From assembly GCA_035638775.1 (NCBI GenBank), contig DASQZJ010000012.1, positions 62,001 to 126,000 on the forward strand: 64,000 nt of DNA. The letters run 5' to 3'. Within the stretch, counting starts at the first letter, position 1; every line of letters starts with the position of its first letter. The notes beneath the pieces are model-generated. The model was not told the DNA's origin. It saw nothing but the letters and a program-made list of their open reading frames with translations, and ran no database searches. Of the stretch, positions 33,227-41,894 are shown piece by piece. The stretch comes from DASQZJ01 sp035638775 (GTDB lineage Bacteria > Pseudomonadota > Gammaproteobacteria > UBA5335 > SLRW01). The position numbers and the translations under genes are program-made.

Positions 33227-35446
33227 ATGAAAGCACTCCAGGCCCGCCGCACTCTTCCGCTCGCTGTCTCCGTCGTCCTGTTCCTCGCCGCCACGGCCAT
33301 GCTGTCGACCGCCGTTGCCGCCGGTGAGGGTGCGCAGGGGCCGGCATCGCAGGCACCGTCCGGCAGCGCCGGTGCGGGCGGCAGCACAAAGGCCGCGGGC
33401 AACGGCAAGATCACGCTCAATCTCAAGAATGCGGACATCCGGGCGCTGATCGAGACTGTCAGCGACGCCACCGGTCGCAATTTCATCGTCGACCCCCGCG
33501 TGAAGGGAAACGTGACCGTGATCTCGTCCACCCCGATGGGCGAGAAGGCACTGTGGAAAACCTTCCTGGAAATCCTCGAGGTCAACGGCTACGCGGCCGT
33601 GGAAGGCAAGAACGTCACCAAGATCGTGCCCGAGGTCGACGCCAAGCAGTACGGCGCCACCGGCCGGCCGAAGCCGCCGGCGCCAGCGGACGTGGTCACC
33701 CGGGTGGTGAAGGTCAACAACATTCCCGCGGCACAGCTGGTGCCCATCCTGCGCCCGCTGGTGCCCCAGTACGGGCACCTGGCCGCCTATCCGCCCGCGA
33801 ACATGCTGATCATCTCGGACCGCGCCGCGAACGTGCGCCGCCTGGCGAGGATCGTCCACAGCATGGACGAAAGCCAGAGCCAGAACGTGGACGTGGTTCA
33901 ACTGCAGCACGCCAGTGCCAAGAACGTCGCCCAGATCGTAAACGCAATCAGCAAGTCCGGTGGCGGCAACAACGGCCCCGAGGTCAAGGCGCTGGCCGAT
34001 CCGCGCACCAACAGTGTGCTGCTCACCGGGGACCCGGCACAGCGCAAGCGCATGCGCCAGCTCATCTCCCGGCTGGACCAGCCCCTGGAGAAGCAGGGCA
34101 ACAGCCAGGTGGTCTATCTGAACTACGCCGACGCGACTGACCTGGCCCAGATCCTCGAGAAGGTGGTTACCGGCCAGAGCAGCAGCGGCGGCGGCTCCGG
34201 CCAGGGGTCCGGGGGATCGGCGAGCGCTTCGGCTGCCGCGGCGGCGCTTTCCGGGGGCGGCAACGGCAAGATCAGCATCGTCGCCGACAAGGCGACCAAC
34301 GCGCTCATCGTCACCGCTCCGCCGCAGGCGATGTCGACCATCAAGACCCTGGTGCGCGAGCTCGATGTGCGCCGCGCCCAGGTGCTGGTCGACGCCATCA
34401 TTGCCGAGATCAGCTCCGACAAGGCCGCAGAGCTGGGTATCCAGTGGGCCGCCGAGGGCGGCGGCAGCACCAACAGTCCGGCGGCCATCACCAACTTCAA
34501 CCAGACCAACTCGGGCCTCGCGAGCCTGGCCGGCGCCCCGCAACAGGTGCTGCCGCAGCTGGAAGGGCTGACCCTCGGTGTCGGCCGGCTCAACAGCAAC
34601 GGGGTCAATTTCGGAGTCCTGCTGCGGGCGCTGGCGAGCAGCAACGACACCAACATCCTGTCCACCCCGACGCTGACCACCCTGGACAACGAGGAAGCCG
34701 AGATCACCGTGGGACAGGAGGTGCCCTTCGTCACCGGGCAGTACACCAACGGCACCACCAACGCCAGCAACACCGTCAACCCCTTCCAGACCATCGAGCG
34801 CAAGGAAGTCGGCATCAAGCTCAAGATCACGCCCAAGATCAACGAGGGCAATTCGGTCGAGCTCAAGATCCAGCAGGAGGTCTCGAGCGTCCAGAGCACC
34901 GCGACCAGTGGCTACGGCCTGATCACCAACAAGCGCACGATCAACACCAATGTCATCTGCAACGACGACCAGACCATCGTGCTCGGCGGGCTGATCGATA
35001 CCCACGTGGAGCAGAACGAGCAGCGGGTCCCGGTGCTCGGGAGCATCCCGGTGCTCGGTCAGCTCTTCCGCTACCGCAACAGCAAGAAGACCAAGCGCAA
35101 CCTGATGGTCTTCATCCGGCCCCGGATCCTGCGCAGCGGTGTTGACACGGCGCGCTACACGCAGCAGAAGTATCAGTACTTGCGCGCGCTCGAGCAGCGC
35201 GTCAACAAGGGCGGGATAAACCTGATGCCCGGCAGCAAGCAGCCCACGATGCCGCCCATCGACCTCCGGTCCGGGAACCAGGGCTCGTCCCCGACCGGTT
35301 CGTCCGGCAGTGCCGCTGCGGGCAGCGGCGCCGGCTCCGCGCCGCCCGCGGGCAAGCCGAAACGGCCGGCCGGTGCCGCGGGAGCGGCCGATACCGCCGG
35401 CAGTTCCGGAGCATCCTCACCGTCGGACGGATCCCAGCAGCAATGA
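33227..35446 (+). CDS. gspD: type II secretion system secretin GspD
   Basis: A 739-residue outer-membrane secretin. Signal peptide (LAVSVVLFLAATAMLSTAVA), then the N0 domain (ITLNLKNADIRALIETVSDA), repeated N1-N3 domains separated by Ser/Gly-rich insertions, and the C-terminal secretin barrel (LSTPTLTTLDNEEAEITVGQ, VPVLGSIPVLGQLFR, KRNLMVFIRPRIL). A Gly/Ser/Ala/Pro-rich tail of about 70 residues ends the protein. Its stop overlaps the gspE start by 4 bp. Confidence 0.96.
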   Translation: MKALQARRTLPLAVSVVLFLAATAMLSTAVAAGEGAQGPASQAPSGSAGAGGSTKAAGNGKITLNLKNADIRALIETVSDATGRNFIVDPRVKGNVTVISSTPMGEKALWKTFLEILEVNGYAAVEGKNVTKIVPEVDAKQYGATGRPKPPAPADVVTRVVKVNNIPAAQLVPILRPLVPQYGHLAAYPPANMLIISDRAANVRRLARIVHSMDESQSQNVDVVQLQHASAKNVAQIVNAISKSGGGNNGPEVKALADPRTNSVLLTGDPAQRKRMRQLISRLDQPLEKQGNSQVVYLNYADATDLAQILEKVVTGQSSSGGGSGQGSGGSASASAAAAALSGGGNGKISIVADKATNALIVTAPPQAMSTIKTLVRELDVRRAQVLVDAIIAEISSDKAAELGIQWAAEGGGSTNSPAAITNFNQTNSGLASLAGAPQQVLPQLEGLTLGVGRLNSNGVNFGVLLRALASSNDTNILSTPTLTTLDNEEAEITVGQEVPFVTGQYTNGTTNASNTVNPFQTIERKEVGIKLKITPKINEGNSVELKIQQEVSSVQSTATSGYGLITNKRTINTNVICNDDQTIVLGGLIDTHVEQNEQRVPVLGSIPVLGQLFRYRNSKKTKRNLMVFIRPRILRSGVDTARYTQQKYQYLRALEQRVNKGGINLMPGSKQPTMPPIDLRSGNQGSSPTGSSGSAAAGSGAGSAPPAGKPKRPAGAAGAADTAGSSGASSPSDGSQQQ

Positions 35447-36978
35447 GCACGCCGGAACCCACATCGCAGGAAACGCGGGCGGACGCCGGGCCGGAGGAGC
35501 AGGGCGTCCACCGCCCGTCGTTCGCTTTCGCCCGCCGCCACGGCGTGCTGGTCGACCCGCGCGTGGACGCGGACGGCGAGGTCACGGTGCTCTGCCGCGA
35601 AGATCTCGACCCCATGATCGTAGCCGAGCTTCGCCGCGCGATCGGCCACCCCCTGCGCCTGGAGCCGGTGGAGCGCGCGGTATTCGAGCAGCGCCTGCAG
35701 CAGGACTACGAGGCCGGCTCCAGCGCGGCCATGCAGATGATGGAGGGACTGGACGAGGAAGTGGACCTCTATCAGCTGGCGCAGCACATGCCGGAGCCGG
35801 AAGACCTGATGGAGAGCCAGGACGACGCTCCCATCATCCGTCTGATCAACGCCCTGCTCACCGAGGCGATCAAGGAGGACGCCTCGGACATCCACATAGA
35901 GCCCTTCGAGAACCGGCTGCTGGTGCGCTTCCGCGTCGACGGCGTGCTGCACGAGGTGCTCGAGCCGCAGCGGGTGCTGGCGCCGCTGCTGGTATCGCGC
36001 ATCAAGGTGATGGCGCGTCTCGACATCGCCGAGAAGCGCCTGCCCCAGGACGGCCGCATCTCCCTGCGGGTCGCCGGCCGCGCGGTCGACGTGCGTGTCT
36101 CCACCCTGCCCTCCGGTCATGGGGAGCGGGTGGTGCTGCGGCTGCTGGACAAGCAGTCCGGACGCCTGGACCTCCCGGAGCTCGGGATGTCCCGCGAGCA
36201 TCTCAGGTCGATGGACGAGCTCCTCGGCAGCCCCTACGGCATCATCCTGGTCACCGGCCCCACCGGATCGGGCAAGACCACCACCCTGTACGCGTCGCTA
36301 ACCCGGCTCAACGACCAGAGCCGCAATATCATGACGGTCGAGGATCCCATCGAGTATTACCTCGACGGCATCGGCCAGACCCAGGTCAACACCCGCGTCG
36401 ACATGACCTTCGCGCGCGGCCTGCGGGCGATCCTGCGCCAGGATCCCGACGTGGTCATGGTGGGCGAGATCCGTGACCTGGAGACCGCGGAAATCGCGGT
36501 ACAGGCGAGCCTCACCGGGCACCTGGTGTTCTCCACGCTGCACACCAATACCGCCATCGGCGCCGTCACCCGTCTGCGCGACATGGGCGTGGAGCCGTTC
36601 CTGCTTTCTTCCAGCCTGGTCGGGCTCATGGCCCAGCGGCTGGTGCGGGTGCTCTGCCGGCACTGCCGCGAACCATACCTGCCCTCGGCCGAGGAATGCG
36701 ACCTGCTGGACCTGCCGGCCGAGAATCCTCCCTCGCTGTATCGCGCAACGGGCTGCCCGGAGTGCAACCAGACCGGTTACCACCGCCGCACCGGCATCTA
36801 CGAGGTGGTCGTCGTGGACGACGAGATGCGCCGGATGATCCACGCCGGGGAAAGCGAGCACGCCCTCGAGGTGCATGCCCGGCGCATGAGCCCGGGCATC
36901 CGCCGGGACGGCTTCCGGCACATCCTGAACGGGACGACCGCCCTGTCCGAGGTCCTGCGCGTGACCCGGGAGGCCTGA
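35443..36978 (+). CDS. gspE: type II secretion system ATPase GspE
   Basis: A 511-residue cytoplasmic hexameric ATPase driving pseudopilus assembly. Walker A is GPTGSGKTTTLYASL, the Asp box MTVEDPIEYYL, Walker B AILRQDPDVVMVGEIRD and the His box TGHLVFSTLHTN. A four-cysteine zinc element (CRHC, then CPEC with GYHRRTGIYE) is intact. ATGA overlap with gspD; 4 bp before gspF. Confidence 0.97.
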   Translation: MSTPEPTSQETRADAGPEEQGVHRPSFAFARRHGVLVDPRVDADGEVTVLCREDLDPMIVAELRRAIGHPLRLEPVERAVFEQRLQQDYEAGSSAAMQMMEGLDEEVDLYQLAQHMPEPEDLMESQDDAPIIRLINALLTEAIKEDASDIHIEPFENRLLVRFRVDGVLHEVLEPQRVLAPLLVSRIKVMARLDIAEKRLPQDGRISLRVAGRAVDVRVSTLPSGHGERVVLRLLDKQSGRLDLPELGMSREHLRSMDELLGSPYGIILVTGPTGSGKTTTLYASLTRLNDQSRNIMTVEDPIEYYLDGIGQTQVNTRVDMTFARGLRAILRQDPDVVMVGEIRDLETAEIAVQASLTGHLVFSTLHTNTAIGAVTRLRDMGVEPFLLSSSLVGLMAQRLVRVLCRHCREPYLPSAEECDLLDLPAENPPSLYRATGCPECNQTGYHRRTGIYEVVVVDDEMRRMIHAGESEHALEVHARRMSPGIRRDGFRHILNGTTALSEVLRVTREA

Positions 36979-36982
36979 GCGG

Positions 36983-38206
36983 GTGGGCGCCTACGAGTAC
37001 GCGGCTCTCGATCGCACCGGTCGCCAGAGGAAGGGCGTCGCCGAGGGCGATACGCCCCGCCAGGTCCGCCAGCAGCTGCGCGAGCAGGGGCTGATCCCGC
37101 TGGATGTCTCTCCGGTGAGCGAAACCCGGACCGGCCCGAACGCGCCGCGACGGATGCGCTTCGGGCGCCGCATCAGCGCCAGCGACCTCGCGCTGATCAC
37201 GCGCCAGCTAGCGACCCTGGTGCGCGCCGCGCTTCCGCTGGAAGAGGCGCTGCTGGCGGTTTCGCAGCAGACGGACCGGGCGCGCCTGAAGAGCATGGTG
37301 CTGGCAATCCGCTCGCGCGTGATGGAGGGTCACCCGCTGGCCACGGGGCTGGCGCAGTTCCCCCGGGTATTCCCCGAGATCTACCTGGCGACGGTCCAGG
37401 CGGGCGAGCAGTCCGGGCACCTGGAGGAAGTGCTGGACCGGCTCGCGGACTACACCGAGAGCCGCCAGCAGATGCACCAGCAGGCCCTGCTGGTGCTGAT
37501 CTACCCGGCCGCGCTGTTCATCGTCGCCATGGGTGTGGCTCTCGGACTGGTAACCTATGTCATCCCGACCGTGGCCCAGGTGTTCCAGCACCACAACCAG
37601 ACGCTGCCGCTGCTTACGCGCATGCTGATCGCGCTGAGCGCGTTCCTGCGGGTGGGCTGGCCGTACCTGCTGGTTGCCGTCATCGCGGGAAGCATCGGCC
37701 TGTACTTCCTGCTCCAGCGCCCTGGACCGCGGCGACGCTACCACCGGATGCTGCTGCGGGCCCCCCTGCTGTCGCGGCTGGTGGCGGGCCTCAACGCCGC
37801 GCGCTTCGCGCGCACGCTGAGCATCCTGGCGGGCAGCGGCGTGCCGGTGCTGGAAGCGCTGCGCATCGCCGGCCAGGTGGTGAGCAACATTCCCATGCGC
37901 GAGGCGGTCGATGACGCCACCCGGCGCGTGCGCGAGGGCTCGGCGATCAGCAAGGCGCTGGGGAACAGCCGCCTGTTCCCGCCCATGACGATCCATCTGA
38001 TCGCCAGCGGGGAGACCAGCGGCCGCCTCGAGGAGATGCTGGACCGCGCGGCGCGCAACCAGGAGCAGGAGATGCAGGCCCTGATCGAGACCCTGATGGC
38101 GGTGGTGCAGCCCGGCATCATCCTGCTGATGGGGGCGATGGTGGCGACCATCGTGATCGCCATCCTGCTGCCGATCTTCGACCTCAACCAGCTGATCGCG
38201 CCCTGA
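36983..38206 (+). CDS. gspF: type II secretion system inner-membrane protein GspF
   Basis: A 407-residue platform protein with two homologous cytoplasmic helical domains and three membrane helices (LLVLIYPAALFIVAMGVALG, LLVAVIAGSIGLYFLL and the C-terminal IILLMGAMVATIVIAILLPI). Opens MGAYEYAALDRTGRQRKGV, typical of GspF/PilC. Start is GTG at 36983. It is the last secretion gene here; gspG-N and the prepilin peptidase do not follow, and fabH converges 26 bp later. Confidence 0.96.
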   Translation: MGAYEYAALDRTGRQRKGVAEGDTPRQVRQQLREQGLIPLDVSPVSETRTGPNAPRRMRFGRRISASDLALITRQLATLVRAALPLEEALLAVSQQTDRARLKSMVLAIRSRVMEGHPLATGLAQFPRVFPEIYLATVQAGEQSGHLEEVLDRLADYTESRQQMHQQALLVLIYPAALFIVAMGVALGLVTYVIPTVAQVFQHHNQTLPLLTRMLIALSAFLRVGWPYLLVAVIAGSIGLYFLLQRPGPRRRYHRMLLRAPLLSRLVAGLNAARFARTLSILAGSGVPVLEALRIAGQVVSNIPMREAVDDATRRVREGSAISKALGNSRLFPPMTIHLIASGETSGRLEEMLDRAARNQEQEMQALIETLMAVVQPGIILLMGAMVATIVIAILLPIFDLNQLIAP

Positions 38207-38232
38207 GCCCCTCGCCGGACCGGGCGCGGCCG

Positions 38233-39192
38233 TCAGTAGCGCACCAGCGCGGATCCCCAGGTAAAGCCACCCCCGAACGCTTCCAGCAGCAGCGTCTGGC
38301 CGCGCTTGACCCGGCCGTCGCGCACCGCCACGTCCAGTGCCATCGGCACCGATGCGGCCGAGGTATTGGCATGCTGGTCGACCGTCACCACCACCCTCTC
38401 CATCGGCATCTGCAGCTTCTTCGCGGTGGCCTGGATGATCCGGATATTGGCCTGGTGCGGGATCAGCCAGTCGATGTCTTCCTTGTCGAGGTGGTTGCGT
38501 TCCAGGGTCTCCTCCACCACCCTGCCGAGCTGCGTGACGGCCACGCGGAACACCTCGTTGCCCTTCATCATCACGTGACCGTCGCTGGTGTGCCGGAAGT
38601 CCTTGCCGGGGCCGGACGGGAAATAGAGCAGATCCTTGTAGGTCCCGTCGGCATGCAGGTGGGTCGCGAGAATGCCCGGCTCGTCGTCCGGACCCAGCAC
38701 CACCGCGCCCGCACCGTCACCGAACAGCACGCAGGTGGAGCGGTCGCTCCAGTCCACCAGGGCGGATATCCGCTCGGCACCGATCACCAGCGCGCGCCGG
38801 GCCTCGCCGGTGCGTACGAACTTGTCGGCCACGCTGAGCGCATAGATGAAACCGGTGCAGGCCGCTTCCAGACTGAACGCCGGGATCCCGGCGATCCCGA
38901 GCTTGGACTGCAGGATCACGCCGCTGTTGGGAAAGACCTGGTCCGGCGTCGTGGTACCGAATACGATCAGGTCCAGCTCTTCCGGCTCGATCCCGGCCGC
39001 CTCCAGCGCATTGCGGGCCGCGCCCTCGGCCAGGTCGGTGGTGGTCTCATCGTCTCCGGCGATATGGCGCTGGCGTATGCCCGAGCGTTCCCGGATCCAC
39101 TGGTCCGAAGTGTCGATGACCTTTTCGAGGTCCTTGTTGGTGACGATCTTCCGCGGAAGGCAGCGGCCGGTGCCCAGGATACGGGAGTACAT
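38233..39192 (-). CDS. fabH: beta-ketoacyl-ACP synthase III
   Basis: A 319-residue condensing enzyme that starts fatty-acid synthesis by joining acetyl-CoA with malonyl-ACP. The Cys-His-Asn triad is visible: Cys112 (EAACTGFIYAL), His246 (WLIPHQANIRI) and Asn276 (DQHANTSAAS). Length normal. 4 bp after plsX, end of the yceD-rpmF-plsX-fabH operon; fabD-fabG-acpP, which often follow, are absent here. Confidence 0.97.
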   Translation of the reverse strand: MYSRILGTGRCLPRKIVTNKDLEKVIDTSDQWIRERSGIRQRHIAGDDETTTDLAEGAARNALEAAGIEPEELDLIVFGTTTPDQVFPNSGVILQSKLGIAGIPAFSLEAACTGFIYALSVADKFVRTGEARRALVIGAERISALVDWSDRSTCVLFGDGAGAVVLGPDDEPGILATHLHADGTYKDLLYFPSGPGKDFRHTSDGHVMMKGNEVFRVAVTQLGRVVEETLERNHLDKEDIDWLIPHQANIRIIQATAKKLQMPMERVVVTVDQHANTSAASVPMALDVAVRDGRVKRGQTLLLEAFGGGFTWGSALVRY

Positions 39193-39196
39193 GAAT

Positions 39197-40231
39197 TCAG
39201 GTCTCTCTCTCGCTGACGTCGGCCATCGCGGAGGCTACAAGGTGGCCGATTCTTTTCGGTACGGATTTTTTCACCTCAAGCATAGCCATACTGATGGCGT
39301 TCGCGAAAGCGTACGTGTCCGCGCCGCCGTGGCTCTTGATCACGATGCCCTGGAGACCCAGCAGGCTGGCGCCGTTGTACCGCCGCGGATCCATCCGGGA
39401 GCGCAGGCGGCGCAGGACCGGCCAGGCCACCAGCGCCGCAAGGCGGGAATAGACCGAGCTCGAGAATTCCTCCCGCACGTAATGCCCCACCAGCTTGGCC
39501 AGGCCCTCGCTGGTCTTGAGGGCGACATTGCCCACGAAGCCGTCACAGACGACCACGTCGACCTCGCCCGTGTAGATGTCGTCACCCTCGACAAAGCCCA
39601 CGTAGTTCAGGCTGCTCTGACTGAGCAGCTGGGCCGCCCGGCGCACGGCCTCGATGCCCTTGATCTCCTCCTCGCCGATATTCAGCAGCCCCACCCTGGG
39701 CGCATCGATGCTGTTGACGGCGGTGACCAGCACCGATCCCATGGCGGCGAACTGGAACAGCTGCTCCGGCGTGCACTCGGTATTGGCCCCGAGGTCCAGC
39801 ATGTAGGTGTGACCGTAGATCGACGGGATCGCGGAACTGATCGCCGGACGGTCGATGCCCCCGATGGTCTTCAGCACGAAGCGGGCGGTCGCCATCAGGG
39901 CTCCGGTGTTGCCCGCGCTGACACAGGCATCGGCGCTGCCTTCCTTCACCAGGTCGATGGCCACGCGCATGGAGGAATCCTTCTTGTTGCGCAGGGCCTT
40001 GGAAGGCGGCTCATCCATGCCGACGGTCTGGGAGGCGTGGCGGATGGAGAGGCTGGGCCCGGTGCCCGCACCGTTCCGCTCCAGCGCTTCACGCAGCACG
40101 CCCTCGTCGCCGACCAGGATCTGGTGCAGGTCGGGATGTTGCCCGGCAGCGTGCAGTGCGGCGGGAACGACCACGTCGGGTCCATGGTCGCCCCCCATCG
40201 CATCCAGTGAAATCGTCAGGCGCTGCGCCAT
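39197..40231 (-). CDS. plsX: phosphate acyltransferase PlsX
   Basis: A 344-residue peripheral enzyme converting acyl-ACP to acyl-phosphate for phospholipid synthesis. Motifs: ISLDAMGGDHGPDVVVPAAL at the N terminus, SAGNTGALMATARFVLKT, LDLGANTECTPEQLFQFA and VVVCDGFVGNVALKTSEGLA. Located between rpmF (156-bp gap) and fabH (4-bp gap) in the usual order. Confidence 0.97.
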   Translation of the reverse strand: MAQRLTISLDAMGGDHGPDVVVPAALHAAGQHPDLHQILVGDEGVLREALERNGAGTGPSLSIRHASQTVGMDEPPSKALRNKKDSSMRVAIDLVKEGSADACVSAGNTGALMATARFVLKTIGGIDRPAISSAIPSIYGHTYMLDLGANTECTPEQLFQFAAMGSVLVTAVNSIDAPRVGLLNIGEEEIKGIEAVRRAAQLLSQSSLNYVGFVEGDDIYTGEVDVVVCDGFVGNVALKTSEGLAKLVGHYVREEFSSSVYSRLAALVAWPVLRRLRSRMDPRRYNGASLLGLQGIVIKSHGGADTYAFANAISMAMLEVKKSVPKRIGHLVASAMADVSERET

Positions 40232-40387
40232 GCTGTCGATCCGCCCCCCCGAAACACGAACCCCGGTTGCCTCACCGCATCGGCGGCAGACGCCGACGCG
40301 GAAGACACCCGGGGTTGAACCCGCAACCGGATGCGGCGGGCGGCCGCGGCCCGGAACGGCATCCGTGGTGCACTGTATGCGATCGTT

Positions 40388-40567
40388 TCAGTCTTCCCCG
40401 GACTGGGTCACCTTGCGCCCGCGATAGTAGCCGTCGGGCGTGATGTGGTGGCGCCGATGCGTCTCGCCCGTGGTGCTGTCCACCGACAGGGTGGGCCGGC
40501 GAAGGGCGTCGTGGGCGCGACGCATGCCCCGCTTGGAGGGCGTCTTGCGATTCTGCTGTACCGCCAT
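40388..40567 (-). CDS. rpmF: 50S ribosomal protein L32
   Basis: A 59-residue ribosomal protein translated directly from the minus strand: it opens MAVQQNRKTPSKRGMRRAHD and continues through LSVDSTTGETHRRHH to GYYRGRKV. The start ATG is at 40567 and TGA at 40388-40390. It lacks the C-terminal zinc cysteines, as in other gammaproteobacterial L32. It sits between yceD and plsX, the canonical place. Confidence 0.97.
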   Translation of the reverse strand: MAVQQNRKTPSKRGMRRAHDALRRPTLSVDSTTGETHRRHHITPDGYYRGRKVTQSGED

Positions 40568-40625
40568 GTCTTATCGCTCCGAACCTGATTGCTGTTTGCT
40601 GCCCCGTTCCCGCTCCGATGCGGGC

Positions 40626-41159
40626 TCACTTGCGCGACTTGAGGCGGGCCAGGCCCGCAAAGGGCCCTTCCCCGCCGCCTGCGCCGCCGTCCGTGGCCTC
40701 GCCGCGGTCGGCATCATGCCGCGGTGGCTCGCAGGATTCCACTCCCCCGTGCCGGGCGACGACCGGCATCGCCAGGATCAGCTCGTCTTCCACCAGCTCC
40801 GCGAGCGACAGGGGCTCGTCGCCTTCGAGCACGTACGGGCTGTGGTTGTGCTCCACCTGCGGAAGCTGCGACATGCCCCACACGAACTCGATGGTGAAGT
40901 CATGCTCGAGATCCAGTCGCACCGGCTCCAGGCAACGCTGACACCGGCAGGTGACCGGCGCCTGCAGCTGTCCGCGCAACAGCCGCCGTCCGGTTTCGTC
41001 GCGCAGGAACCGGAGCCGCACCGAGACCTGCTCCCGCCCCGGACCGAGCATCATGTCCGCGAGCCGCTCCATGCCCGCCAGCGGCAGCGCGCCCTCCAGC
41101 TCCGCGCCCGCGTCCGTCAGGCGCCTGACGTCCAGTTCGGCAGGAAGCGTCGCGACCAT
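40626..41159 (-). CDS. yceD: YceD/DUF177 protein (23S rRNA accumulation protein)
   Basis: A 177-residue DUF177 protein. Plant and E. coli members are needed for normal 23S rRNA accumulation or processing. Characteristic are VTCRCQRCLEPVRLDLEHDF (Cys pair in the middle) and EPLSLAELVEDELILAMPVV, with a basic end GPFAGLARLKSRK. It heads the rpmF-plsX-fabH operon and is driven by a near-consensus promoter only 9 nt upstream of the start codon. Confidence 0.92.
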   Translation of the reverse strand: MVATLPAELDVRRLTDAGAELEGALPLAGMERLADMMLGPGREQVSVRLRFLRDETGRRLLRGQLQAPVTCRCQRCLEPVRLDLEHDFTIEFVWGMSQLPQVEHNHSPYVLEGDEPLSLAELVEDELILAMPVVARHGGVESCEPPRHDADRGEATDGGAGGGEGPFAGLARLKSRK

Positions 41160-41168
41160 AAGCGGCGT

Positions 41169-41197
41169 ATCTTATGGATGCGGTCCCGTGTTGTCAA
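41169..41197 (-). promoter_or_regulatory. near-consensus promoter of the yceD operon
   Basis: On the minus strand TTGACA (41192-41197), a 17-bp spacer and TAAGAT (41169-41174). The -10 ends 9 nt before the yceD ATG at 41159, so the start site would be 1-3 nt from the start codon. Confidence 0.75.
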
Positions 41198-41250
41198 AGC
41201 GCTGCGGCCGGCAACTGCCTGTTTTTGCGGGAGCGATCACCACCTGGCGG

Positions 41251-41279
41251 TTGACACGCGGCGGCCGCTGCCGTAAAAG
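41251..41279 (+). promoter_or_regulatory. near-consensus promoter of maf
   Basis: TTGACA (41251-41256), 17-bp spacer, TAAAAG (41274-41279). The -10 ends 9 nt before the maf ATG at 41289, mirroring the yceD promoter and implying an almost leaderless transcript. Confidence 0.7.
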
Positions 41280-41288
41280 CTGCCGGCC

Positions 41289-41876
41289 ATGTCCCACGAA
41301 CGTCGCATCATCCTCGCCTCGGGCTCGCCCTATCGCCGGCAGCTGCTGGAGCGGCTGGAACTGGCCTTCGAGGTGCATCCGGCCGATATCGACGAGTCGG
41401 GCCGTGCGGGCGAAAGCCCGGACGCACTGGTGCTGCGGCTTTCGTGTGCCAAGGCTGCGGCCGTTGCGGGAGCACATCCCGGCGCCCTGATCATCGGATC
41501 CGACCAGGTGGCCGAGATCGATGGGCGGGCGCTGGGCAAGCCGGGGGGGCACGAAGGGGCCCTGGACCAGCTCGCCCGCCTTTCCGGCAGGCGCGTGCGC
41601 TTCCTGACGGGCGTGTGCCTGCTGGATGCCCGCGGCGGCGACCGCGACAGCTGCAGCGTCGCCACCGAGGTGGTCTTCCGCGAGCTCGCGCCGACCGAGA
41701 TCGAGCGCTACGTGACGCGTGAGCGCCCCTACGACTGCGCCGGCAGCTTTCGCAGCGAGGCGCTCGGCATCAGCCTGTTCCGCGCCGTACACGGCGACGA
41801 CCCCACCGCGCTGATGGGCCTGCCCCTGATCCGCCTGGCGGAGATGCTCCGCGCGCGGGGCGTGCGGGTTCCCTGA
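41289..41876 (+). CDS. maf: Maf-family nucleoside triphosphate pyrophosphatase (YceF type)
   Basis: A 195-residue Maf protein that hydrolyses non-canonical or modified NTPs to the monophosphate; YceF-type members prefer m7GTP. Visible are IILASGSPYRRQLLERLEL (substrate loop with Ser/Arg), LIIGSDQVAEIDGRALGKPG with the catalytic Asp, and YDCAGSFRSEALGISLF. The family Gly is replaced by Cys/Ala only outside these motifs. Position divergent from yceD matches the E. coli yceF-yceD arrangement. Confidence 0.92.
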   Translation: MSHERRIILASGSPYRRQLLERLELAFEVHPADIDESGRAGESPDALVLRLSCAKAAAVAGAHPGALIIGSDQVAEIDGRALGKPGGHEGALDQLARLSGRRVRFLTGVCLLDARGGDRDSCSVATEVVFRELAPTEIERYVTRERPYDCAGSFRSEALGISLFRAVHGDDPTALMGLPLIRLAEMLRARGVRVP

Positions 41877-41894
41877 GCCGGCCGCACAGGCGTC

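Noticed and set aside
33086..35005. 639-codon minus-strand open frame
   Set aside because: Antisense to gspD, a clear secretin.
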